Part shown: piece after piece, positions 16,120-24,258 of the stretch
Numbering within the stretch: position 1 is the first letter of the stretch
Layout: every line of letters begins with the position of its first letter
Source of the DNA: an uncultured Lachnospiraceae bacterium
GTDB taxonomy: Bacteria > Bacillota > Clostridia > Lachnospirales > Lachnospiraceae
DNA: 64,000 nucleotides
Assembly (NCBI GenBank): GCA_944381485.1
Contig: CALWLI010000011.1
Coordinates: 62,001 to 126,000 of the forward strand
Direction of reading: 5' to 3'
Notes under the pieces: model-generated
Seen by the model: only the letters and a program-made list of their open reading frames with translations
The model's database searches: none
Told to the model about the DNA's origin: nothing
Program-made: the position numbers and the translations under genes

Positions 16120-16992
16120 ATGGGAGAGATTATTACACATTTGCAGAGTTGGGTATCACTTTTGCCGGCCTTTTCTGTCACAAATTTGATAGAGGTAATA
16201 ATAATCGCCTTTTTGGTTTACGAGCTCCTGCTGTGGATAATGAACACAAAGGCATGGACCCTTTTAAAGGGTATTATTGTCATACTCATCTTTACCCTTA
16301 TATCTGCTGTGCTCAGACTCACGACCATACTTTGGATCCTGGAGAGGATCTCCACCATAGCTGTCATAACCCTTATAGTTATTTTCCAGCCTGAGCTGAG
16401 GAAAGCCCTTGAGCAGCTGGGAAGCAGAAATTTTGTTACAGGGATATTGAACCTTGACGACGACAAGACAAGGACCACGCTTTCAGGGCCTGACATAGAA
16501 CAGATAGTTAAGGCCACTATGGAGATGGCAAAGCAGAAGACCGGCGCGTTGATGGTAATAGAGCGCAGTGTACTTTTGAAGGAGATAGAAAACACAGGAA
16601 TAGAGATAAACGGCCTGATAAGCTCAGGACTTATAATAAATATTTTTGAGAAGAACACCCCCCTCCATGACGGAGCAGTCATGATAAGGGGAAACAGGAT
16701 AATAGCCGCCACCTGCTACCTTCCGCTCTCTGAAAACATGAGCATAAGTAAAGACCTGGGAACGAGACACAGAGCAGCTCTGGGAGTTTCGGAAGTGTCT
16801 GACAGTATTACCATAGTGGTTTCTGAAGAGACGGGAAGGATAACCGTTGCTCAGGACGGAAAGCTTAAGAGGATGCCTGATGCGGAGACTCTGAAGAAGA
16901 CCCTGATGAGTGTGATAGCTGATGAAGAGGAAAAGAGATTCAGCAGATGGTGGAGAGGAAAGATCAAGAATGAAAGAAAAGCGGACAAATAA
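16120..16992 (+). CDS. cdaA: Diadenylate cyclase CdaA
   Basis: Membrane-bound enzyme that makes c-di-AMP from two ATP. Residues 1-95 hold about three transmembrane helices and the DisA_N catalytic domain spans about 100-260. The active-site motifs are present: D184-G185-A186 (PLHDGAV) and R216-H217-R218 (GTRHRAALG). The length of 290 residues is slightly above the usual 270-280. The next gene is the CdaR partner, whose start codon overlaps this coding region by 23 bases. c-di-AMP controls potassium and osmolyte transport and cell-wall homeostasis in Firmicutes. Confidence 0.97.
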   Translation: MGEIITHLQSWVSLLPAFSVTNLIEVIIIAFLVYELLLWIMNTKAWTLLKGIIVILIFTLISAVLRLTTILWILERISTIAVITLIVIFQPELRKALEQLGSRNFVTGILNLDDDKTRTTLSGPDIEQIVKATMEMAKQKTGALMVIERSVLLKEIENTGIEINGLISSGLIINIFEKNTPLHDGAVMIRGNRIIAATCYLPLSENMSISKDLGTRHRAALGVSEVSDSITIVVSEETGRITVAQDGKLKRMPDAETLKKTLMSVIADEEEKRFSRWWRGKIKNERKADK

Positions 16993-18193
16993 TCTTACAC
17001 TTAAGCTTATCAGCGTGGCTCTTGCCTTCCTCATTTGGCTGATAGTAGTAAACGTCTCCAACCCGGATATAGAGATGTCGGTGACAGTGCCCATAGAGGT
17101 GAGGAATGCGGATGTGCTGACCTCTGCGGATAAGACCTACAGCCTTGACGAGAAAAATGTAAGGATCAGCTACAAGATACGAACACAATTCAGAAACAGG
17201 GTCAGCGCCTCAGACTTCAGTGCCTATGTGGACTTGGAGGATTACAGCATAACAGGTGCGGTTCCTGTGTACACAAGCGTACTCAATGGAAAGAGCAATA
17301 TAGTGGGTTCCGTCTCAGCCAATCCTTTGGTGGTACATGTGGACACAGAGGATATACAGCGAAAGCGTTTCGACAAGGATAGCGGAAACTTTACAGCCAT
17401 CACCAAGGGGGCGGTGGCGGACGGCTACGCTCCCGGGGAGATAGAGACAGAGACAGATTATATCTACGTACAGGGCCCTGTATCCGAGGTGGGAAAGATA
17501 AGCTCTGTGGGAATAGAGGCGGACATAACGGAAGCCTCCGAGGATGTATCCGGGGAGGCCACACCTGTATTCTATGATGCAAACGGCAATATAATCACGG
17601 ACACAGACCCCAGGATCACTCTCAGCAGAGAATCCGTGTCCTACAGGGTGCCGATTTACAAGATAAAAGCCTTGAGCATTACGGCGGCGGTGTCGGGAGA
17701 GCTTGCCGAAGGCTATGAATTTAACGAGGTGGACTGCAGTCCTTCATTTATAAACGTGTACGGTCCGGAGGAGATACTGGACGAGCACAATACCATAAAT
17801 ATACCTGCATCAGAGCTTGACATAACAGGGGCCTCAAGGAATGTCACAAGATCCGTGGATATAACAGCTTATATACCTGATGGCCTAAGCCTTGCAGAGC
17901 CTGCCAACGAGATAACTGTAGTGGCTAAGATCAGAAGGATAGCCACAGTCACAGTTACAACCGAGGAGCAGGAGAACGAGACTGACGGACAGGAAGTAAA
18001 CATTCAGGAAAGTCAGGAGGCCGGTGAGACTGAGGAGGGCACTCAGCATGTTCAGGAGACTTCTCAAGCCCATGAGACCTCGGCAGTCCATGAGACCGGA
18101 CCTGATACGGAAAATGAAACTGCCGCTGTGAGCGGAGGCGATACACAAAATGACAGCCCTGAGGAAAGCTCCGGGAGGAGCCACGGTCTATGA
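16970..18193 (+). CDS. cdaR: CdaR, YbbR-domain regulator of CdaA
   Basis: A 407-residue membrane-anchored protein that modulates CdaA. One N-terminal transmembrane helix (about residues 12-33) is followed by about four YbbR repeats on the outside, recognisable from repeats such as VYVQGPVSEVGKISSV and INVYGPEEILDEHNTI. The last 65 residues are a Glu/Thr/Ser/His-rich tail, probably disordered, not typical of the short YbbR proteins. I use ATG 16970 (GAGAGGAAA upstream); an earlier ATG at 16922 is in the middle of cdaA. In Bacillus cdaA-cdaR is followed by glmM; here the next gene is a polymerase-like membrane protein. Confidence 0.92.
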   Translation: MKEKRTNNLTLKLISVALAFLIWLIVVNVSNPDIEMSVTVPIEVRNADVLTSADKTYSLDEKNVRISYKIRTQFRNRVSASDFSAYVDLEDYSITGAVPVYTSVLNGKSNIVGSVSANPLVVHVDTEDIQRKRFDKDSGNFTAITKGAVADGYAPGEIETETDYIYVQGPVSEVGKISSVGIEADITEASEDVSGEATPVFYDANGNIITDTDPRITLSRESVSYRVPIYKIKALSITAAVSGELAEGYEFNEVDCSPSFINVYGPEEILDEHNTINIPASELDITGASRNVTRSVDITAYIPDGLSLAEPANEITVVAKIRRIATVTVTTEEQENETDGQEVNIQESQEAGETEEGTQHVQETSQAHETSAVHETGPDTENETAAVSGGDTQNDSPEESSGRSHGL

Positions 18194-19557
18194 TGGGTAT
18201 ACGCTTTACCATATCCTGGCTTATTGCTCTTTGCCTCTCATATGCCGCGGCACTTGCGGATGAAGGAAGAGGACAGATTTTATATATATTGTCAGGGCTT
18301 GTGCTTCTCTTTGCAGCCATACAAAATTACCGTGAGGGAGTAAGGCGAAGCAAAGATGCCGCAGACCTGCTCTCACTGTTTTCCCTGTCTTATATAGGAG
18401 GAATGGGCATATCATGCTTCAAGCTCTCAAAGCTTCAAACTGATTGGGAGCTTATTACATGGATATGCCTTTTTTGGGCATATATGGGGTATTACCTTGT
18501 ATATACGAGGGTCATTAGACGCCTTTCCTTTAAAAGGCCAGAGACGGCTTCTTCGGATAAGGCGATCACCGCCGACAGTGATGTATACCGCCGCACCGCT
18601 TTAAGCGTATACCTGCTTACGGGAATATCCCTTGCGGCATTTATTGCAGAGGCCTTGCTCTTAGGCTATATTCCGCTTTTTACGGTGGATGTGCCCCATG
18701 CCTACTCATACTTCCATATTTCGGGCTTACATTACTTTACTGTGAGCTGTGTCCTTGTTCCCTCTCTTGTCTTTATCTGTGTATGGGAAAGGAAATGCTC
18801 GGAGGGAAGTTTGAAGCTTAAAAAGCTGAGAGGGCTCATGCTTTGCCTTGTGCTTTCTCTTTTGATACCTATACTCTGCGTGTCCAGGTTTCAGCTTATA
18901 TTTGCAGTCATGCTTGCCTTTATGACAGCTACGGTGATTACGAGGCCTTCCCTCAAGAAAACACTGATCTTTGTGGCCATAGGCTTTATCATAATGCTTC
19001 CTCTCTACATTTTCCTTACTGTAGAGCGGGCCCACAGCATAGAGTATCTCAATGGCATTTTTGAGATGAAAAACGAAAATATGCCTATTTTCATTTCACA
19101 GCCCTACATATACATAGCGAACAATTATGACAATTTTAACTGCCTTGTAAGGGACCTTGAGACTCATACACTTGGAGTCAGGATGTTGTTTCCTGTTTGG
19201 GCTTTGACAGGGCTTAAGTTTTTGATACCTGAGGTGGTAAGCTCTCCCCTCTACGTCACAAAGACGGAGCTCACCACGCTTACCCTTTTTTATAACGCTT
19301 ATTATGATTTCGGGACAGTGGGCGTTGCACTGTTTTCAGCAATTTTGGGAGGGGCCTGCGGGATGCTTTCCGGACGGAAAACATCGGGAAATCCTGTAGG
19401 AAGTCTTATTTACGCCCAGATAGCATCCTATATGCTGCTGTCCTTTTTTACAACTTGGTTTTCCAATCCGACTACTTGGTTTTATCTTATACTAAGCTTT
19501 ATAATCTATATGTACGTAGGAGGCCGTTTTGAAAAACTGTTTAAGATGCATACTTAA
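18190..19557 (+). CDS. Oligosaccharide repeat unit polymerase-like membrane protein
   Basis: A 455-residue membrane protein with about eleven hydrophobic segments and a larger loop near residues 280-350. It resembles Wzy-type O-antigen/oligosaccharide repeat polymerases (for example YNAYYDFGTVGVALFSAILGG near the C-terminus, a pattern I associate with that family). It would work on lipid-linked saccharides at the outer face of the membrane. No glycosyltransferases or flippase are adjacent, which is unusual for a Wzy gene, so the call is moderate. The ATG overlaps the cdaR stop (ATGA) and has a GGGAGGAG ribosome site. Confidence 0.68.
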   Translation: MMGIRFTISWLIALCLSYAAALADEGRGQILYILSGLVLLFAAIQNYREGVRRSKDAADLLSLFSLSYIGGMGISCFKLSKLQTDWELITWICLFWAYMGYYLVYTRVIRRLSFKRPETASSDKAITADSDVYRRTALSVYLLTGISLAAFIAEALLLGYIPLFTVDVPHAYSYFHISGLHYFTVSCVLVPSLVFICVWERKCSEGSLKLKKLRGLMLCLVLSLLIPILCVSRFQLIFAVMLAFMTATVITRPSLKKTLIFVAIGFIIMLPLYIFLTVERAHSIEYLNGIFEMKNENMPIFISQPYIYIANNYDNFNCLVRDLETHTLGVRMLFPVWALTGLKFLIPEVVSSPLYVTKTELTTLTLFYNAYYDFGTVGVALFSAILGGACGMLSGRKTSGNPVGSLIYAQIASYMLLSFFTTWFSNPTTWFYLILSFIIYMYVGGRFEKLFKMHT

Positions 19558-20656
19558 TATTACTTTTCCTATATTGACTTTGGTACTGCTGGTGACAGTG
19601 GGGCTCAAGCTTGTAGTATATTTTCTTCCCTTTGTGGCGGGATACCTCTTGGCCGCTTTGGCAAATCCCCTGTCGGTATATCTCAGAAACGCCATAGGGA
19701 TAAAGCGCAAGCATTCATCGGTCATGATCATGATAGTAGTTCTGGCTCTGATAATATTGCTCCTCTATCTTGCAGGATCTTGGGCCTTCGGCATGGCCAT
19801 ATCCTTCGTGAATTCACTGCCTGAATACATAGGGGGCTTTCTGGAGAGCATAAATGACCTCTTTGTATCTCACGAGGACACTATAAACAAGCTTCCTGAG
19901 AATATAGGCGAGACTATATTTTCTTTGAGAGATAATCTGAATACCTATATCTCGGATCTTATGGGAAAGGTGGTCTCCCCCACAGCTGCCCTCGCCGGAA
20001 GTGCGGTAAAATCCATACCCATCATATTTATATACGGGCTTATAACCGTGCTTTCAGCCTTCTCCTTCATGATAGAGTGGGAGAATGTACAGGCTTTCCT
20101 TAAAAGGAACCTTCCCAAGCAGCTTCAAAATTACCTGAGTTTTCTCAAAAATGATATGAAAAATATCATATTAGGCTGGCTTTTAGCTCAGTTTAAGATA
20201 ATGTTTGTTGTGTTTGCCGTGCTCTTTATAGGCTTTATGCTTCTGAGAGTAAAATACGGAATCTGGCTTGCTCTGCTTACTGCCTTTCTTGATTTTTTGC
20301 CTGCTCTGGGAGTCGGCTTTATCATGTGGCCCTGGATAGCTCTGGAGATACTTTCAGGAAACTTTTTGACGGCACTGTGGCTGTCGGTCATATACATAGG
20401 CACTCAGGTAGTAAGGCAGACTCTTCAGCCAAAGATAATGGGGGATACAATGGGACTTCCGCCTCTGTGGACCCTGTTTTTCCTCTACATGGGATTTAAA
20501 CTCTACGGCATAGCGGGTATGATCTTCTCCGTTCCCATTGGAATGCTGTTTTTGAGTATATACAGGTATGGCTTTTTTGACAGAGTTTTATCTTCGGCAG
20601 CCGAACTTACAGAGACAGTTGCAAGGTTTATGAACGGGGATAGGGACAAAAACTGA
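19529..20656 (+). CDS. AI-2E family transporter / YtvI-like permease
   Basis: A 375-residue protein of the PF01594 (AI-2E transporter) family with about seven or eight membrane helices. Typical features are the N-terminal helix pair ending FVAGYLLAALANPLSV, the long amphipathic region around residues 95-150, and the C-terminal helices around FLDFLPALGVGF and LQPKIMGDTMGLPPL. Members export autoinducer, act in sporulation (YtvI) or exchange ions. The start is an unusual TTG at 19529, decided by AGGAGG at 19518-19523; it overlaps the previous gene by 29 bases. The real substrate cannot be inferred. Confidence 0.85.
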   Translation: MKNCLRCILNITFPILTLVLLVTVGLKLVVYFLPFVAGYLLAALANPLSVYLRNAIGIKRKHSSVMIMIVVLALIILLLYLAGSWAFGMAISFVNSLPEYIGGFLESINDLFVSHEDTINKLPENIGETIFSLRDNLNTYISDLMGKVVSPTAALAGSAVKSIPIIFIYGLITVLSAFSFMIEWENVQAFLKRNLPKQLQNYLSFLKNDMKNIILGWLLAQFKIMFVVFAVLFIGFMLLRVKYGIWLALLTAFLDFLPALGVGFIMWPWIALEILSGNFLTALWLSVIYIGTQVVRQTLQPKIMGDTMGLPPLWTLFFLYMGFKLYGIAGMIFSVPIGMLFLSIYRYGFFDRVLSSAAELTETVARFMNGDRDKN

Positions 20657-20661
20657 GATAA

Positions 20662-22167
20662 ATGGAAGCTTTTGAGGGACAGAAAAAAGATTTAAGAGAG
20701 AAAAGACCGGGCAAAAAAGCGGTTTTGATACTGCTTTTATTTGCTGCGGTCATTATTTTTTTTCTGATCCTTTACTTAAAAAGAGTGGAGTATTACCGCA
20801 CAAGGTTTCAGCCTTATGTCTATATAAACGGCATAGCTGTGGAGGGCTTAAGTCCCCAGGAGGCTAATGCAAGGGTTACAGAGAACATAGATGATTACAG
20901 CCTGAGGATAATCTCCAGATACCTGCCTAATGAGAGCATTTCAGGAGAGGATATAGGACTTGAGATAGAATACAGCACTGATACAGAGAGCATATTGGCC
21001 AAGGAGAACCCCTACAGCTGGCCTCTTTCAAAAAAACGTGAGAGAAATTACAGCATAGCAAGCCGCATAAGCTTTGATGAAAAAAAACTGAGAGAAAGGC
21101 TCTCTGATCTGGAGTGCCTTGACAGCTTCAACATAGTGGAGCCAAAGGACGCATATATATCCCTGTCGGAGGACGGCAGCTTTTACTATATTACAGACGA
21201 GGTAAAGGGAAACGAGCCGGATGAAAAGAAGCTCTTCGAGGCTGCGTCAAGGGCTGTAGGAGAGCTTTGCCCGGAGCTTGACCTTGAGGCCTCAGGAATA
21301 TATGTGGAGCCCTCATTAAAGGGAAGCGATCCGGAGCTTAACGAGAGGGTAAATGATCTTAACAGATACATGGGCGCTGTGATAAAGCTTAAGCTTGGCG
21401 CAGACAAGGTTGAGGTCTGCGACCGCGATGAAATATCCGGAATGATAGTTTCCGATGAGGAGGATAAGCTCCCTCACCTCTCCGATGAGCTTGTAAAAGC
21501 CTACGCGGAAAGTATTGCAGACAGGTATGACACCCTGGGAAAGGGACTGAGATTTAAGACAGTTTACGGCTCTACAGTGGAGGTCAGAGGAGAGTTCGGC
21601 AGAAAGACCGACATAGAAAAGGAGAGCGAGAGGCTCAAGGCGGACATTGTTTCAGGAAAGACTACGGAGCGTGAGCCGGTGTACGTTGAAAGTCCGGGAG
21701 TCGGTGACGGAGATATCGGAGACGACTACATAGAGGTAAACCTCACAGCCCAAAAGCTATTCCTTGTAAAGGAAGGTGAGATACAGATGGATTCCGACAT
21801 TGTATCAGGATGTGAAAAGACAGACTGCTCCACTCCCTCAGGTCTCTTTTCCGTGAAAAAAAAGGAGACTAATGTCAAGGTCGAGGACAGAGACTATGCC
21901 GTCAACTACAATATGGAATTTTCCGAGGGAGCAAGCTTCTACGATGCTTCCTGGCGTTCCGCCTTCGGAGGCAATATCTATAAGACCTCCGGGACTAAGG
22001 GAGGCATAGGGCTTCCCTACTCAAAGGCCAAGGAATTATATGATCACGCCTATGAGGGAATGCCTGTAATATGCTACAGGACTGCAGACGAAGCAATAAA
22101 TCCCGAGGAAGAGATCGACAATGAGGGCCTTAGAGCGGCGACCCCTTCCGAGGCGTTGCAATTTTGA
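20662..22167 (+). CDS. L,D-transpeptidase-like protein lacking the catalytic Cys and His
   Basis: A 501-residue membrane-anchored protein: cytoplasmic basic start, one transmembrane helix (about 22-42), a peptidoglycan-binding region of the PG_binding_4 type (GIAVEGLSPQEANARV at about 57-72) and a C-terminal YkuD domain (about 355-475). The fold signature is strong (DYIEVNLTAQKLFLVKEGE; ASWRSAFGGNIYKTSG), but where active enzymes read SHGC this one reads T445-K446-G447-G448, and the upstream His is Y427. The residues needed to cross-link 3-3 peptides are therefore missing. It is probably a wall-binding or regulatory pseudoenzyme. Last gene of the cdaA operon; ribosome site weak. Confidence 0.85.
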   Translation: MEAFEGQKKDLREKRPGKKAVLILLLFAAVIIFFLILYLKRVEYYRTRFQPYVYINGIAVEGLSPQEANARVTENIDDYSLRIISRYLPNESISGEDIGLEIEYSTDTESILAKENPYSWPLSKKRERNYSIASRISFDEKKLRERLSDLECLDSFNIVEPKDAYISLSEDGSFYYITDEVKGNEPDEKKLFEAASRAVGELCPELDLEASGIYVEPSLKGSDPELNERVNDLNRYMGAVIKLKLGADKVEVCDRDEISGMIVSDEEDKLPHLSDELVKAYAESIADRYDTLGKGLRFKTVYGSTVEVRGEFGRKTDIEKESERLKADIVSGKTTEREPVYVESPGVGDGDIGDDYIEVNLTAQKLFLVKEGEIQMDSDIVSGCEKTDCSTPSGLFSVKKKETNVKVEDRDYAVNYNMEFSEGASFYDASWRSAFGGNIYKTSGTKGGIGLPYSKAKELYDHAYEGMPVICYRTADEAINPEEEIDNEGLRAATPSEALQF

Positions 22168-22191
22168 AAAAAAGTTATATAATAATATAGA
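22164..22191 (+). promoter_or_regulatory. Candidate promoter for the DUF6465 gene
   Basis: TTGAAA (22164-22169), 16 bases, TATAGA (22186-22191); a TATAAT also lies at 22178-22183 but without a well-spaced -35. Confidence 0.42.
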
Positions 22192-22261
22192 CTTTTTATT
22201 ACTTCAGGCTGACTTTATTTTCGGGACTTTTAAGCTATCAGTTTTTTAGGAGGAAAAAGAA

Positions 22262-22759
22262 ATGGGAAAGTATAAAAATGTTCCCGAAAATCTCCGCAAT
22301 ACTTTGGAGGAGAAAACAGAGAACATAAAGAAGGCGGCCAAGGAGGCCGGAGACAAGGCGGCTAAGACTGTGGAGGACGTGAAGGGGAAAGTGAATGAGA
22401 TCACTGAGAACACAGAGAAGAAAGTCAATGCGGTAAAGAAGACCGTAAAGACAGTATCGGAGAAAAAGAACACTGCAGCAGAGGCAAAGCCCGCAGCAAA
22501 GAAGACCGCAGCAAAAAGGACTCCCGCAAAAAAGGAGAAGGCTGTGCTCGCAAAGAACCTCAAGGAAAAGCTTACTTTCCAGTTTAACGGAGCTCAGATC
22601 GAGTCCTCAGAGATATTAAAGAGGGTCGAAAAGGATGTAACGGCAAAGTGCGGAAAGATCACTGTAAAGAAGCTTGAAATATACTTTAATGCAGGAGAGA
22701 ACACCGCATACTATGTTGTAAACGACGAGGCAAAGCCCGAGTACAAGGTAGTGTTTTAA
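22262..22759 (+). CDS. DUF6465 protein with Lys/Ala-rich N-terminal region
   Basis: A 165-residue protein in two parts. Residues 1-100 are Lys/Ala/Glu-rich amphipathic helix ending in histone-H1-like AKK/PAKK repeats, which could bind nucleic acid or membranes. Residues about 103-165 form a small domain (LTFQFNGAQIESSEILKRV...VKKLEIYFNAGENTAYYVVN) that I recognise as DUF6465, common in Lachnospiraceae. Strong ribosome site (AGGAGG). The basic, repetitive first half suggests a nucleoid- or granule-associated role, but the function is unknown. Confidence 0.78.
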   Translation: MGKYKNVPENLRNTLEEKTENIKKAAKEAGDKAAKTVEDVKGKVNEITENTEKKVNAVKKTVKTVSEKKNTAAEAKPAAKKTAAKRTPAKKEKAVLAKNLKEKLTFQFNGAQIESSEILKRVEKDVTAKCGKITVKKLEIYFNAGENTAYYVVNDEAKPEYKVVF

Positions 22760-22768
22760 TTTATTTGA

Positions 22769-24076
22769 ATGAAAAATCATAGAGACATTAAAGCTGAGAC
22801 TTTTACAAAAAAGGTATTGCCTGAAAAGTACCTTATGAGGATGAGAGAGATCTTCGGCGAAGGATACGAGGATTTTGTGGCATCCTATGACAGACCTCCT
22901 ATAAAGGGGCTGAGATTCAATACTCTCAAAGCAAGGCCTGATACCATAAAAAAGCTGGAAGAGCTCTGGGAACTGGGGACTGTAGCCTGGTGCTCTTCAG
23001 GACGTACCTATATTGAAGAGTCAAAGGACAGAACAATAAGACCCGGCAAGTCGCCTTACCACGCTGCCGGGGTCTTCTATATACAGGAGCCGTCAGCGAT
23101 GCTTACGGCGGAGATGGCGGATATAGGACCTAATGACAAGGTCCTTGATCTCTGTGCGGCTCCGGGAGGAAAATCCGGTCAGGCCGCCTGCAAAGCGGGC
23201 TTCCTTCTCTCAAACGAAATCATGAAGGACAGAGCCAGGATACTCAGCTCAAACATAGAGAGGATGGGCTGCAAAAATGTGATAGTATCATCTGCAAAGA
23301 GCGAGGAGCTGGCAGCAGCCTTTCCCGAGTACTTTGACAGGATCATCACCGATGCCCCCTGCTCCGGGGAGGGAATGATGAGAAGGGACGATACGGCTGT
23401 AAGAGAGTGGAGTCCTGAGAATGTGGAGCTCTGCGTTTGCAGGCAGAGGCAGATACTGAGGGAAGCTGTAAAAATGCTGAAGCCCGGAGGAAGGCTTGTC
23501 TATTCCACCTGTACCTTTGAGCCGGAGGAGAACATTCGCATGGCTGAGTGGCTTTGCAATGAGTATCCGGAATTCAAACTTATACATGCAAAAAGCCTCT
23601 ACCCCCACGAGGTTGAGGGAGAGGGACATTTTTGCGCGGTCATGGAAAAGGAGGGCTCATCCATAGAAGCCTCCGACTTGGATCTGCAAGCATCTATGAA
23701 GGAAGCCTTGGAGCGCCTTTACAAAAATAAAATACATGTTCTGAGGGCAGGTGTCCAAAAGGGAGAATATATAGAAGGCAAATATAAAAAGAGTAAGACT
23801 AAGATCTATGTTCCTTCCCATGCCGAGATACTTGCAATGGGACCTGAGGAGCTGAGGCAGGGATCGATTGACCTTAAGAGCGAAACTGCCGCTCTGAGAT
23901 ATTTGAAGGGGGAGAGCATAAGGCTCAGTGACCTTTCCATGAGTGATTACGAGCTTTTTTCTGCCGGAGAAGGGGAATTCACAGCTGTAAGCTTCGACGG
24001 CTATGCCCTGGGACTCGGAAAATATGTAAACGGAGTTATTAAAAATCATTACCCTAAGGGGCTGCGCCAATTATGA
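22769..24076 (+). CDS. RsmF/NOL1-type RNA (cytosine-5) methyltransferase
   Basis: SAM-dependent enzyme of the NOL1/NOP2/Sun family that methylates cytosine C5 in RNA, usually 16S rRNA. The SAM site is VLDLCAAPGGKSGQAA (about residue 128). The two catalytic cysteine motifs are DAPCSGEGMMRRD and YSTCTFEPEEN. The C-terminal part (about 310-435) is the RsmF-type PUA-like and accessory region. At 435 residues it fits the Firmicute RsmF-like group. ATG 22769 has no good ribosome site; homologues begin near LPEKYLMRM, so a start at TTG 22820 is possible. It follows the DUF6465 gene by 9 bases. Confidence 0.88.
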   Translation: MKNHRDIKAETFTKKVLPEKYLMRMREIFGEGYEDFVASYDRPPIKGLRFNTLKARPDTIKKLEELWELGTVAWCSSGRTYIEESKDRTIRPGKSPYHAAGVFYIQEPSAMLTAEMADIGPNDKVLDLCAAPGGKSGQAACKAGFLLSNEIMKDRARILSSNIERMGCKNVIVSSAKSEELAAAFPEYFDRIITDAPCSGEGMMRRDDTAVREWSPENVELCVCRQRQILREAVKMLKPGGRLVYSTCTFEPEENIRMAEWLCNEYPEFKLIHAKSLYPHEVEGEGHFCAVMEKEGSSIEASDLDLQASMKEALERLYKNKIHVLRAGVQKGEYIEGKYKKSKTKIYVPSHAEILAMGPEELRQGSIDLKSETAALRYLKGESIRLSDLSMSDYELFSAGEGEFTAVSFDGYALGLGKYVNGVIKNHYPKGLRQL

Positions 24077-24086
24077 CAGGAAGGCT

Positions 24087-24136
24087 CCCGATGATTTATG
24101 AAATTTCTAATTTCATAAATCATCGGGGGTATTTTT
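24087..24136 (+). terminator. Long perfect-hairpin terminator
   Basis: An 18-base-pair perfect stem (24087-24104 with 24110-24127) with a five-base loop, followed by a T tract (24132-24136). Confidence 0.93.
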
Positions 24137-24216
24137 GTGATTAATTATGCGATTTTTACAAACTTTTGTTAATACGAGTTAATTCCTGTTTTGTACTTCA
24201 ATTTGAACAATAAAAG

Positions 24217-24225
24217 TGTTATAAT
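24217..24225 (+). promoter_or_regulatory. Extended -10 promoter of the decarboxylase operon
   Basis: TGTTATAAT fits the TGnTATAAT extended -10 pattern. No -35 box has good spacing (TTGAAC at 24203 is only 11 bases away). The ATG of the first gene is 34 bases downstream. Confidence 0.5.
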
Positions 24226-24258
24226 CTTAACGAATTTTGTGAAAGCGGAGGTTTTGAT

